Positions 33,379 to 44,542 of a DNA stretch of 64,000 bases are shown piece after piece; the stretch's first letter is position 1, and every line of letters begins with the position of its first letter. Under the pieces are notes generated by a model that saw only the letters and a program-made list of their open reading frames with translations, made no database searches and was not told the DNA's origin. Location of the stretch: positions 265,419,575 to 265,483,574 of the forward strand of contig CM070873.1 in the NCBI GenBank assembly GCA_036365515.1. The letters are read 5' to 3'. A program made the position numbers and the translations under genes. Origin of the DNA: Torymus aiolomorphi (lineage: Eukaryota > Arthropoda > Insecta > Hymenoptera > Torymidae).

Positions 33379-34449
33379 ATTTAAATAATTATTTTGCCAT
33401 GTATACACATCTAACGCACTCCCGTATACGCGTAGAACTCGCACCCCCCCCCCTGCTTGGGATCAAGAATTATTTAAATAATTATTTTGCCATGTATACA
33501 CGGCTGTCTTGCTCCTGTATACGCGTTGAACTCGCATCCCCGCCTGCTTGCGGTTAAGAATTATTTAAATAATTATTTTGCCATGTATACAGCTCTGAAG
33601 CACTCCCGTTTACGCGTGGAACTCGCATCCCCCGCCGCTAGGGATCAAGAATTATTTAAATGATTATTTTGCTATCAACTATCAACTCTCGTGATACTCT
33701 CGTACTATCAACTCTCGTGATACTCTCTGCAGCTCTCATGCCAGGCGAACAGGCTTACTGCACGAGGATATTGCTGGTTTGAGAGTGCGACAGGTGATCC
33801 TAGCCTGTAGCACTATCTCTGAGTTCTTCTCGTGTTTCCCTCGAAAGTAGAGAATAATACGTCCCTCGAAGAATGATATTAGCCTCAGGATGCATCACGC
33901 CTGCATTCCTGAGGTTGAAACAGTGAAACACTTCACTACTTATCGCGGGAAATACTATCTCTCCGCGAATTCATTTCCGCGCCCATTTCTGTCCGAACGA
34001 TAACAACCACATTGATGCCGGTCACGTCTCCGTCGGCACCTTCGTCATGCTCTCAATACAGCTCCAATACTGCATCGAGGCGCCATCTAACGTTCGTTAC
34101 CACGAACTTATTTATTGCCGATTTATTATCGACGTCGGTACGGCAAGCCGTGACAATTTAAATAATTATTTTGCCATGTATACACATCTAACGCACTCCC
34201 GTATACGCGTAGAACTCGCACCCCCCCCCTGCTTGGGATCAAGAATTATTTAAATAATTATTTTGCCATGTATACACGGCTGTCTTGCTCCTGTATACGC
34301 GTTGAACTCGCATCCCCGCCTGCTTGCGGTTAAGAATTATTTAAATAATTATTTTGCCATGTGTACAGCTCTGAAGCACTCCCGTTTACGCGTGGAACTC
34401 GCATCCCCCGCCGCTAGGGATCAAGAATTATTTAAATAATTATTTTGCC
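32923..34449 (+). repeat. Tandem duplication at 777-bp shift
   Basis: 32923-33672 and 33700-34449 are nearly identical. Each copy holds the 3' half of the solo LTR and about three satellite monomers. Visible differences are a shortened C-run and a few substitutions. Confidence 0.9.
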
Positions 34450-35110
34450 ATGTATGCACGTCTGACGCGCTCCCGTATATGCGTGGAACTCGCATCCACC
34501 GCCTGCTTGGGGTTAAGAATTTTTTAAATAATTATTTTGCTATATATACACGTCTGACGCACTCCCGTATACGCGTGGAACTCGCATCCCCCACCTACTT
34601 GGGGTTAAATATTATTAAAATAATTATTTTGCCATGTATACACGTCTGACGCGCTCTCGTATACGCGTGGAACTCGCATCCCCCGCCTGTTTGGGGTTAA
34701 GAATTATTTAAATAATTATTGTGCCATGTATACAGGTCTGAAGCACTCCGTTTACGCGTGGAACTCGCATCCCCCGCCTGCTTGGGGTCAAGAATTATTT
34801 AAATAATTACTTTGCCATGTATACACGTCTGATGCGCTCCCGTATACACGTGGGACTCGCATCCCCCGCCTGTTTCGGATTAAGAATTATTTAAATAATT
34901 GTTTTGCCACGTATACAGGTCTGAAGCACTCCCGTTTACGCGTGGAATTCGCATCCTCCGGTGACTTGGGGTTGAGAATTATTTAAATAATCGTGTTGCA
35001 CGTCTTCGGAATTTTGATACAAGCATGGACCTCTTATCCCACGGTTACTTGGATTTAATAATTATTTAAATAATAGTGTCGCAAGTCTACGTCACTTCCT
35101 TTGTATATGC
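33379..35110 (+). repeat. 92-bp satellite, right block
   Basis: Plus-oriented monomers with ATTATTTTGCCATGTATACACG and CGCATCCCCCGCCTGCTTGG-type segments. The block is interrupted by the duplicated LTR half and decays at its right edge, where units after 34975 are strongly diverged. Confidence 0.85.
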
Positions 35111-35719
35111 GTGGCCATTGTCCCCCCGTTTTTTTTTTTCATCCCATACGCGTGTAAAATAAGAATAATGCATTTTTCTAAAAAGTGCATATTTTATGCA
35201 TTATTTAATTTTTGTCAAAATATCATGCAGAAGGCACGGTTCTAAAAATATTTAATTAGTCATTTTTTATTTAATAATTAAGTTTTGAATTTTTAATCAA
35301 AACTCGTTTAATTAAGAATTAAAAATGCAATCTCCAATTAACCGCTTGTTTAAGGAAAGATTAAAAATTTAATTCTTAATTAAACGAGTTTTAATTATAG
35401 ATTCAAAATTCAATTCTGCTGATTATGAGAATTTTTGGGAATTATACCTCACAGATGATATCATACACAGTAGTATACTACCAGTATAATACTATAGTAT
35501 GAGGCATTTTTGGTATAATACCATTTGTAGTATAATACCTCAGTTTATGACAAATTTGGAGTATTATACTGATTTTGGTATTATACGGTATGGAACCTCT
35601 TCACGGTGTCGTAAAACCAACCCTGTCTCACACTTAGAAAGAGAGAGAAGATCGCTGGACGTAGCTGTCTCTACTCGCGCGTGCTGCGCATGCGCAGTAC
35701 GCGTAGAAGAGAGTGTGTA
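35111..35719. repeat. AT-rich stretch with inverted repeats
   Basis: 35300-35395 has arms of AAAACTCGTTTAATTAAGAA in inverted orientation. 35455-35595 is a cluster of GTATTATAC motifs like that at 17972. No gene. Confidence 0.55.
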
Positions 35720-36119
35720 GGGTGAATGTACATAAGCGCCGCGCCTTGCTGCGCCGTGCTGCCGCTGCGCTGAAGCTTAGCTCTGCCGTTCCGTTCCATT
35801 CGTATATTCTTACAAAAAAATGAGCAGTTGCATGTCTTAATATTTATAAATCACGGACGATGTGTATATGCTCCAAAGTGAAAAGTTAAATAAATGAAGG
35901 GATAGTTTAGATGACGGACAGTTCAAGAACAAAAGTATTTTAAGCCGAGAAAGAAAATACAAGACCCAATTGATATGATATACTATGAATTATAAAATTG
36001 CTTAGAACATTGGAAAATGCAGCTATTGATGAATAAGATGGAATTAGGCGATAATGGGATGTCCTTTAACCAGTTCAAATAAATGACGAAATTGATTAAA
36101 ACTCATGTTAATAAATCTA

Positions 36120-36624
36120 CACGGAAAGAAATTTGGTCGAACCGACGTTCACCTAGTCGGCGAACAGCGCGCTCACGACGTTAGGCGTCAGACTGCCTCC
36201 ATTGGGCTATCAGATCCCCAATTCTTCGGTCGCCTATCTTCTCACTCGCAAAGACCTCTAACCTCAAAATCATAACTTTAATATGATTATTCAGCTCTCG
36301 TGGTATAAAATACGGTTTAAAACTGGTGCGTAAGAGGATTTTTACCTCATGTGACTTTTTGCACCCGCTTCGCTCGTGCGAAGAACGTCATATGAGCTAA
36401 ATAATCACCTTCCATACCCTTATAGATATCGACTAGCATAGCTCATCAAAAACAAAGGAGAGCAGCGCCCTTAAACTTTCGTCTGTCAGACGCCGAAAAT
36501 TGAGCGAACAGATCGCCCTATTTGGAATTACAAACCGCTAAACCGTTGGATGTTCCGCTTATATCAAAATTGGCGTGTCCGACTTCCACTGGCGGACATC
36601 GGTTCGCCCAAATTTCTTTCTGTG
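36120..36624. mobile_element. MITE-C, mariner-type ends (505 bp)
   Basis: TIR CACGGAAAGAAATTTGG with the inverse CCAAATTTCTTTCTGTG, flanked by TA. Copy 1 of MITE-A gives the empty site. 36254-36432 is shared with the TTAA element at 14366-15399. Confidence 0.85.
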
Positions 36625-36968
36625 TATAAAACTCTTCATGATCCTTTAATGCAAAATATTTAAATAAAGTGCTATAAGCACTATGAATATTTCTTTGAGG
36701 TATTGCTAAATGTGGTCGAACCCACCACCTTCTGCAAGATTGTTGTTTCTTTTTTTTTAATTTTTTTAATAATTTCAATAACTTTAATGAAATTATACAT
36801 TTTTCTAATTTTTTATTTTGGCTTCAATCATGATCATGACCATGAAAATGATAGATGTACGACATAGATCTATAGAATTGTACCATTAACTATGGAATAT
36901 AGAAACGGAACTATGGACCAGCACAAGCAGAGAACCGCGCAGCGCAGCGCGGCGTAGGCGCAGCGCGG

Positions 36969-37110
36969 GGCCCTTTCTACATATGTGTGTTCTGTCTGTT
37001 CTAGACAACTTCTCTCTACGTCTGTCTTTGTCTTACATAAACGGAACAGATCTATCTGTCTTTGTGAGGAACCCACAGAATACACAGAACACACATATGT
37101 AGAAAGGCCC
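36969..37110. mobile_element. MITE-E, small palindromic element (142 bp)
   Basis: CCTTTCTACATATGTGTGTT and its inverse form the ends; CGG appears on both sides, and copy 1 of MITE-A lacks it. Confidence 0.7.
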
Positions 37111-37158
37111 CGGCGTAAGACGGCGCAGCGCAGAGCGGCGCTTATTGTACATTCACCC

Positions 37159-38554
37159 TTACGAGTTACAACCCGACATTACCCGAGTCGGGCTCGGCGA
37201 GCAGAAAGGCGCTTCTGCAATGGTCGCCAAGTTGACCAATCGGAACGTGGAATTCGTTGCTCAATTAAGCGCTAAAGCGCATGGAGTTGCAGGAAAGTTG
37301 GAATAAAACTCGAACTCGAGAGAATAAACTTTAACTTGAATTTATTGAATTAATTCATAACTTTGTTAATTTTGACAAACAATGAACTTTAGAACCATGA
37401 CTCTATACAATTCAATGACTATAGCTTTAATGGCACAACATACACAGTGTCAAGCACGAGTGCAGCAGAGTATCAAACTGGTCAAAATTGAGAGAAATTT
37501 CTAAGAAAAGGCGTTTTGGGTGAAACCCCCTTAAGGGCCCGGGGCTCTTCCTTTATACCCCTAACGCGGACCTCAGGCCGTTGACGAGGATCCTAGGAGT
37601 AACGCTATTGGTCGGTAGCTTCAGGTTGGTAGTGGGAGGCAGTATGGTGTAGAGGCTGTAGGGCGCCAGGTTGCCTCAGAAGCCTTTCCCCACTCCCAGG
37701 TAGGGAGAGTGGCGATGGAGGGGCCCCAGGCCGGAAAAAGGGTCGAGAGTGATGAGCAGCGGGTGACGGACCGCCTCCCTCCCGTGGCGTGGGACGCCGC
37801 TAGTCCTTGATTGATTGTTGACGATGGCTCGCGCGGTTGGGCTGTTGCGCCATTGCGCCACAGTTCTGGTAATTTTGTGTTCATGTTGGGTGACCGTTGG
37901 CGCTAATGGATTCTGAGAAGTGTTTACGGATTCCTGGCTTGTCCATTAATCCTTTCCTTAGCCTAATGGATTCCAAGAAGTGTTTACGCATTCTTAGTTC
38001 GACCGTTGATGCATTCCTGAAACTCTTGACCTTGAAGTGGATTAAGTTTCCTCGAGCCCTTCGCTGATTGATTCTCGGAAGCGGTCACGTCTTTTGTTTG
38101 TCCTTGAATTGTTTCTCGAGCTGCTGGTTGTCCTTGGAAATTTCTGTAACAGAGCTTCTTCATACCTGAGCGAGCTTTTCCCTAAATAATAATTATTAAT
38201 TGTTATCACGTATACTTTCCTAATTATCGTGTAATTATCTTTGTTAATTACCAACTTGTTTACGGATTTGATTAATTAATTATTTTACTGTTAAAACTTT
38301 ATTGGACTTATCAATTAGCGGCAATACATTTATTATTTACTTGGTTTTATATTTAATATTTAAATTTGGAATTATCATTGTAGAATGACCCTAAATATCG
38401 TGCTATTCGTTCACGCGAACGCAGTTCATAACAAGTATCAGCGCCAGCGCATGTGCGTGAAGAGAGACATAGCTACGTCCCGCGATCTTCTCTCTTTTTC
38501 TAACGTTCGGACATTTTCACTTACGGGCAGCCCTATGTCTCCCCTGCTCTATCT
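37159..38554. other. Unassigned non-coding stretch
   Basis: Read on the minus strand, 37520-37290 looks like a transcript 3' end with CAATAAATTC. 37900-38030 has two copies of CTAATGGATTC...GAAGTGTTTACG. No frame that I can support as a gene; possibly an old LTR. Confidence 0.35.
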
Positions 38555-39603
38555 ATTCGCCTTGTTAAGACCAGCGTCAGCGTCCCTCGCGGCCAAAATT
38601 CGAACTGCTTATTGAAGGATAAACACAGCTGATTAGCATGAGCGGTATACGAACCAAAGATTATTTAATTAAAAAATAAAATAAGTAGTGATCCGATGAA
38701 CGTCTTAAAATCATTTATTGATTTGTCTGATATTATCAGATATATTGGCAATGGAACAAGACCTTATGTGGAAGGCGAAAGAGTTTATAAGGCTAATCAT
38801 ATAATATTTTGTGAGTTAGCCAAAGAAAGTAATGATTGCTCAGCAGAGATAATAGCACTGTGCCTAAAAATGTCGTGTTTACAAGAACATTTCACTTTGA
38901 GGAATGTGCAATCGGTTTTCTTCAAGTGGCAAAAATGCTTCGATTCTACAGCTTCATACATTTTTGAAGCTGTCTGTTTTAGCTTACGCTACTGTTGTTT
39001 TAAATCCGTGCAAGATGCATCTTGAATAATACATGATGGAGTTCTTAAAAGAATTAACACATTTTATAAGTAAATGCTTTAAATATTTACTCATCATTAA
39101 GAAAATAAACAAAACAATAATTTTGAACTGACTTGTGAAGGTGAATTAAAACTGCAACAGAGTGTTTGCATTTTCCCAAAATACCAGCTTTACAAGAGCA
39201 CACACAATGAATGATATTTTCATCAGCACATACATATGAAGAGATCTTTACTCTTATTTCATGAGGAGATTCTTGTAAACCCAATGTTTTTAGGCACAGT
39301 GCTGTTATCTCTGCTGAGCAATCATTACTTTCTTTGGCTAACCCACAAAATATTATATGATTAGCCTTATAAACTCTTTCGCCTTCCACATAAAGCCTTG
39401 TTCCATTGCCAATATATCTGATAATATCAGACAAATCAATAAATGATTTTAAGACGTTCATCGGATCACTGCATATTTTATTTTTTAATTAAATAATCTT
39501 TGGTTCGAATACCGCTCATGCTAATCAGCTGTGTTTATCCTGCAATAAGCAGTTCGAATTTTGGCTGCGAGGGGTGCTGACGCTGGTCTTAACAAGGCGA
39601 ATA
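38555..39603. repeat. Inverted duplication of a SWIM-gene fragment
   Basis: Arms 38555-38887 and 39272-39603 (about 333 bp) are inverted copies with high identity. Both encode the start of the same protein (MNVLKSFIDLSDIIRYIG), one on each strand, facing each other. The 385-bp centre differs. Confidence 0.85.
39087..39461 (-). pseudogene. SWIM zinc-finger protein fragment
   Basis: 124 codons, ATG at 39461. Residues about 88-104 read CVCSCKAGILGKCKH, a C-x-C-x8-C-x-H SWIM motif followed by an amphipathic helix. In insects SWIM domains of this kind are found in multicopy proteins next to YqaJ-type nuclease domains; that link is from memory. The plus-strand arm (38696-39025) has the same N terminus and diverges before the SWIM motif. 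Read on the minus strand, 39040-38885 also looks coding (KHFCHLKKTDCTFLKVKCSC), so parts of one gene may be folded together. No nuclease domain is present. Confidence 0.55.
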
Positions 39604-39696
39604 ATACCTCTATGGTTGTATCCGCTGTTAGGCTATGTCTCCAATAGAGTGACAAGCGTGATATCACACTGACACGGACGTTCGTGACAGCCTGTG

Positions 39697-39770
39697 AGAG
39701 TGAATCTACATAAGCGCTGCGCTGCGCTGTCTTACGCTGCGCTACGCCGTCTTAGGGCCCAGACACTTAA
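39697..39770 (+). repeat. Degenerate MITE-A end
   Basis: GAGTGAATCTACATAAGCGC followed by GCGC-rich sequence resembles the MITE-A left end. Only a fragment is recognisable. Confidence 0.5.
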
Positions 39771-40177
39771 AAAAGAACAGTGCACAGACACAAGAAATAG
39801 CATTGGTTGTATATCTACATATATATATTCTTGATATATATAGATATAAGGCCTCGACATGAGAAAAGGATCAAAGAGGTACAATGACACAGATACACGA
39901 ATAACATGGTTTTTTTTCTTCCGAGGTACTAGGTGAATCTTCCGAGGCCTCCGTCCTTGCTTACAGCATGGAGGGGGGCCCACTAAGACCATCACGAAGC
40001 GTCTGGCTCCGCGGTGTAAGGGATTTCTACCCCCTAAACACCCAAAACGTTTCCCGCGGCGTTTACCGGAATCCGGCCCGGAACTATTATACACATTACT
40101 TCGGACCGGTCGGCGTTTCTATGCCCTACGGCAATCTTATATATCTTGTCTGGTCTGTCTATTTTTCGTCTTCTGTA

Positions 40178-41580
40178 TCAGTTTTCAAGGCAACCGTCAG
40201 TCTTTTTGGCTTGTAGTACGTGAGTCACGTAGTGTGCTATGTCGTCCCAGTTTTGTTTGCTTGATAGCATCAGTGTCACGACGTTATCCGGTGTGATGTC
40301 ACCTGTCTTCGTCTGTAGTCTGTGTCTCGCGACTATCCAGCGGGGGTACACGAAAAATGTGTGCTCCGCGTCGTCTCTATTATGTGCACAGTACCTGCAG
40401 GACGGGGTCGTTACCTTCCCCATCCGATGCAGATATTGGCGGAAGTATCCGTGTCCGGATAGGAACTGGGTCAGGTAAAAATTCATCTCCCCAGCTTCTC
40501 TCTTATGCCAGAGTCGCACGTCCGTTATGAGGCGTCTCGTCCACTTGGCTTTGTCGCTGTCTGTCCATCGCGTTTGCCAGGATGTCAGCGTCGTCGTCCG
40601 TGCGTCTATGGAGGCCCTCGCTCTTTCCCTTTCTTCGCTGTACTCGAAGATCCTCTTCCGCTCGAGAGCGAGAAGGTCTACTGGGACAACCCCTGCGATC
40701 ACTAGTACCGCCACCTCTGAGACGGTGCGGTACGCGCACGCGATTCGCAGCGCTCCCAGTCTTTGTACCGCCGCGATCTTTTTGCGGTACTTTTCTATTC
40801 ACATCACGTCCGTCCATATTTCGGCCTCATAAAGGAGCATCGAGTTGGTCACTGTCATAAGCAGTCGTCGTACGCTCGGGCTCGGTCCCTTCGTATTTGC
40901 CATGAGGCGGGCGAGGGCGGCAGTCTTTAACTCCGCTCTCTCAGCGACGCCACGTATGTGCGGCCAGAAGGTCATCCTCGTATCCAGAGTCACCCCCAGA
41001 TATTTGGCGGACCGCCCAGGCTGCACAACGGACGTCCCCACCGTCACGGTTTTTCCCTACCACCGATGCCGCGAGGGATCGCCGTTGTCGGGTCCGGTTC
41101 CCTGTCCAGCTGTGCCGTCAGTTTGTCAACGTCTAGTTTTTTCATGTTCCATCCCGCGGGAGTTGGGGCGGTCCCTATTCTGTTCTGTGCTTTGTCGGTC
41201 ACTCCGAAGATGATGTACTGGTGGTCGCTGGCCGTGTAGCCCTCCAACACCCGCCACCCCTCGACACTTCGGAGAAGTCCAGTCGTCACAAAGGTCACGT
41301 CTGGAATGGATGTGCCATAACCGGGTCTCCTGTACGTCGTCGCCTGCCTCATGTTTGCTACTGTTAGGTCTAGCCTCGCGGCCATTTCCAACAGCAGTCG
41401 TCCACGTTTGTTCGTCGTCGTCATGCCCCACTCAATGGCCCTGGCGTTAACGTCCCCCGCGAAGATAACGGGGCCGGGGATGTCCCTAAGCGCGTCCTCG
41501 AGGGCCGCCACCTTTCGTTCGAACTCCGCAGCGCTACAGTTCGGAGTGAGGTACACGCTGACATATGTCACATCAGACAC
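40178..41580 (-). pseudogene. LINE 2 ORF2: EN and C-terminal region, no RT
   Basis: 41580-41044 is the C-terminal part of an APE endonuclease: GPVIFAGDVNARAIEWG, then PDVTF and ASDHQYI near its end, which carry the catalytic Asp and His. The text jumps near 41045 directly to the post-RT region (VQPGRSAKYLGVTLD in 41047-40799), so the whole RT domain is missing. 40714-40178 continues after a frameshift with FLSGHGYFR and CRYCAHNRDDAEHTFFV, where the last Cys of the zinc motif is replaced by Val-Tyr. EN upstream of 41580 is partly visible but broken. Confidence 0.85.
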
Positions 41581-41818
41581 CCGAGCCCAGACGTAGTCCT
41601 CACCCCTCCCTTGGCTTGTGATACGCGACCTGGCCCGCCCCCGGAACCACAGCGCCGCAGAACGGGAGGTATTAACGAGCTAAGTCGGGCTTTCTCTGTC
41701 TCTATATGGCTCGCTAATCATTATAACGTCCGCGTTCATCTCCTCGGCAAGCTGGGGTAGTAAGGCATGAGCCAGGCTACTGCCGTTCAAGTTGCCTTGA
41801 AGCACTGTCGTCGTCTTG

Positions 41819-42319
41819 TTAAGTGCGAACGGTCATCTGTCTCGCTCTTGCCTCCGTCAGCGCTGTTTTGAATGCGGTGCAGAGCGTCGTGCCCGGAACG
41901 TGCGCTGCCCCTCCGCCTTCCTGTGATGGGCACAGGAAACAGAGGGGAGCACCCGTGCAGGCCCCAGCCCTGTGTCCATTTTTTCCACACTTCGAACAGC
42001 AGTCGCGTCTGTCCGGTCCTTTACAGTTTGTACGGTAATGGCCGCAGCCGAGACACTTGTAGCATCTCGGCACCATCAGTCAGGTCCTCACTCGGCAGCT
42101 GACAAACCCTATCTTTATACGTCCCGTCTCGAGTAGCCGTGTCGCGTCTCGGTCTCCGAGCTCGCAGATAGCCATCTTCTGTCCTCGGCTGTTTGGTCCG
42201 AGGACCGAGACCCGTCTATCCGCGCCCGGGTTTAGTACTCCGTCTAGTGCGATTCGTACTTCGTCAGTATCTGTAAGGCAGTCCAGGTCCAGTATCTCCA
42301 GGGTCACCTTTCGGGTCAT
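41819..42319 (-). pseudogene. LINE 2 ORF1 C-terminal part
   Basis: 42319-42080 reads VTLEILDLDCLTDTDEV ... RIKIGFVSCRVRT, then a stop near 42077-42080 breaks the frame. 42076-41819 has zinc knuckles CYKCLGCGHYRTNC, CSKCGKNGHRAGAC and CFLC, as in R1-clade ORF1. The first half of ORF1 is absent. Confidence 0.8.
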
Positions 42320-42429
42320 GTCCTTGATTGTTCCCTGTTCCCTGTTCCCTGTTGTGCGTACTAGTGCGGCGCCGCCCTTCGTCTTTGTGACTCCTCTGAT
42401 TTGGAGGTTGTTATCAGAGGTGTAGTATA

Positions 42430-42956
42430 TATAAATACTATACTAAGAATTTTTTTAAACCATTCAATTAGAATTTTCATAAATTATTTAATCAACATAA
42501 CGAAATGCCAAATATAAAAACATGTTTATTCAGAGTAATAATTCCGACACTATAATTTTTTAATTTACCGCATTAAATATATAATTTTTGAAGTGCATTA
42601 ATATTTTAAATAAAATAATCAAAATAATAACAATTAAATAATCGTGAAAAGTGTAACTTATTTAGATGAAAATGTCCGAACTCCTTCAAGCGAGCGATAG
42701 CGTAAGGGATAGCATGCGTGCGTAGTAACCCAAGGATCGTGGGTTCGATTCCCGGTCAGGTAAAAAAATTGTATGTGAAATTTTTTCTATGATTATAAAA
42801 TGGCGATTAATATAGGTAATAAGTTCTAAAGAATATGTGCGAATTGTTAATACTTATAAGAGAATTTCTAATATTTATAGCTTTAAGAGTTACTCTTTCA
42901 AGAACTTGGAAAAAGCTTCCTAAAAGCTTACTGGAAGGTTGCCACAGACTACCTGA
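42430..42956 (+). repeat. Repeat unit with tRNA-like core, copy 1
   Basis: AT-rich unit homologous, in inverse orientation, to 52950-53420. Similarity continues through CTTTCAAGAACTTG into the satellite-like right side. Confidence 0.6.
42682..42762 (+). ncRNA. tRNA-like sequence with A and B boxes
   Basis: A-box-like TAGCGTAAGGG (42698-42708) and a perfect B box GGTTCGATTCC (42742-42752) lie 33 bp apart. Acceptor and T-stem pairing is imperfect, so a tRNA-derived repeat is likelier than a functional tRNA. Confidence 0.5.
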
Positions 42957-43204
42957 TGTTCGGTATATAGGTTAATACAACAGGTGTAAAGACTGGAGTG
43001 TAGTAAAAACGTTTATTGAAAAAATCTTATGACAGAGAGATTGTCGCACGAGGTGCGCCGCACGAGGACCAAACTTGGAGTGACGAGTTTCGGCGAGGAC
43101 GGAAGCGCATAGCACAGGTGGTGCCACTATGTCTGTTCCCTTCCCCTTACGCTACGCTTGTAAGAACCTAAGTGTGTATATGAAACACGTAAAGTAATGC
43201 AACA
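42957..43204 (-). repeat. 3' LTR of copia 2 (248 bp)
   Basis: TGTTGCATTACTTTACGTG at its start; purine tract AAGTAGTGGGAG lies just upstream (43205-43217). Confidence 0.95.
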
Positions 43205-44542
43205 CTCCCACTACTTAAGTGTTTTCGAAATATTCGTCACATTTAACATTGCCCGTAATTTATTAAACGCTTCACAAGGTAGGACCTTGGTAAAAATATC
43301 GGCGCATTGCTCACGCGTATTAACATATACGGGTGTGATTACATTTTCTTCAACCTTTTCGCATACAAAATGGTAACGTACGTCTATGTGTTTTGATCGG
43401 CGGTGAAACTCAGGGTTTCATGTGAGTTTAATGGCACTTTGGTTGTCGATAAACTAAGTTGTCGGATCGTCGCATTTATGACCTAAATCGCAAAGTAATT
43501 GTCGAAGCCACACGGCTTCTTTGGATCCTTCACTCGCAGCGATGTATTCAGCCTCGGTCGTACTGAGACTTACACTAGTTTGACGTCGAGATGACCACAC
43601 GATACAGCCGCCACTAAGCATAAACGCATAATCCGAGGTGGAACGTCTCGTATCTGCATCAGCAGCATAATCTGCGTCAGAAAACCCTACGAGTTCACCT
43701 TCAATTGAATTGAACAAGATTCCATAGTCTATCGTATCTTTCAAATACCGAAATATACATTTAACAGCCTGCCAATGTCACTCATCGTTGCGCTCCAGAA
43801 ACCTACTCACTAAGCCTACGGCATACGCAATATCGGGTCGGGAAACAAGAGCTAAAAACAATAAAGAGCCGACTGCTTCACGGTATGGTACATTCAGCTT
43901 CACATTTTCTTGTAAATTTTGAGGTTCAGTTAATTGAGCATGTGTGTCGGCTGAAGTCTTCACAGGTTGTGCATTTGTCATATAAAATTTGGCTAGAATT
44001 TTTCGTATGTAAGAGGCTTGATTTACAAAAATAAAGTCATCTTTACGAATAATCTCCATACCGACAAACATCTTCAAATTAGTTACATTAATTCTAAACT
44101 CATTATTGAGTATATCGACTAACTTATTGAGTGCATTTTGACTCTTACTAAAAAGTAGCCCATCGTCTACGTAAAGCGCAAGGTATACTTTGCAATTATC
44201 TATGAAACCTACGTAGACGCATCTATCCGCCTTACTGTTATTCAAACCTAGTTTTTTAATAAATTTATCAAACTTTTCATGCCAACATCGACCTGATTGT
44301 TTAAGACCGTAAATGGCTTTATTTAATCTTAAAACTAAGTTTTCATCTTCGCACTTTACTCCATCTGGAATTCGCATGTAAACTGTTTCTTTTAGATCAC
44401 TATTTAAATAAGCCGTATTCACATCGAATTGAAGCGTTTTAAGATTTTCCCGAACTGCTAAGGCGAGTAGTGTACGTACGGACTCAAAACGAACGTCGGG
44501 TGAAAACACCTCATCAAAATCTGTATCCGGTTTTTGAGTGTA

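Larger units (their letters stand above)
35720..37158. mobile_element. MITE-A, copy 2
   Basis: GGGTGAATGTACATAAGCGC at the left end and TTATTGTACATTCACCC at the right, colinear with copy 1. It lacks the copia and MITE-D insertions but carries MITE-C and MITE-E. Flanking triplets are GTA and TTA. Confidence 0.8.
39908..42340 (-). mobile_element. R1-clade LINE 2, RT deleted
   Basis: Minus strand: ORF1 zinc part, EN, post-RT region, 3' UTR and an A-tail (T-run at 39908-39916 on plus). The 3' UTR shares GTGTTTAGGGGGTAGAAATC with LINE 1, so the two are the same family. 5' truncated near 42340. Confidence 0.85.

Noticed and set aside
37621..37884. 87-codon minus-strand ORF
   Set aside because: Low-complexity, overlaps another frame of similar length, no domain.
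42682..42762. Functional tRNA gene
   Set aside because: A and B boxes are good, but acceptor and T-stem pairing is poor and a second copy occurs in the same larger repeat.
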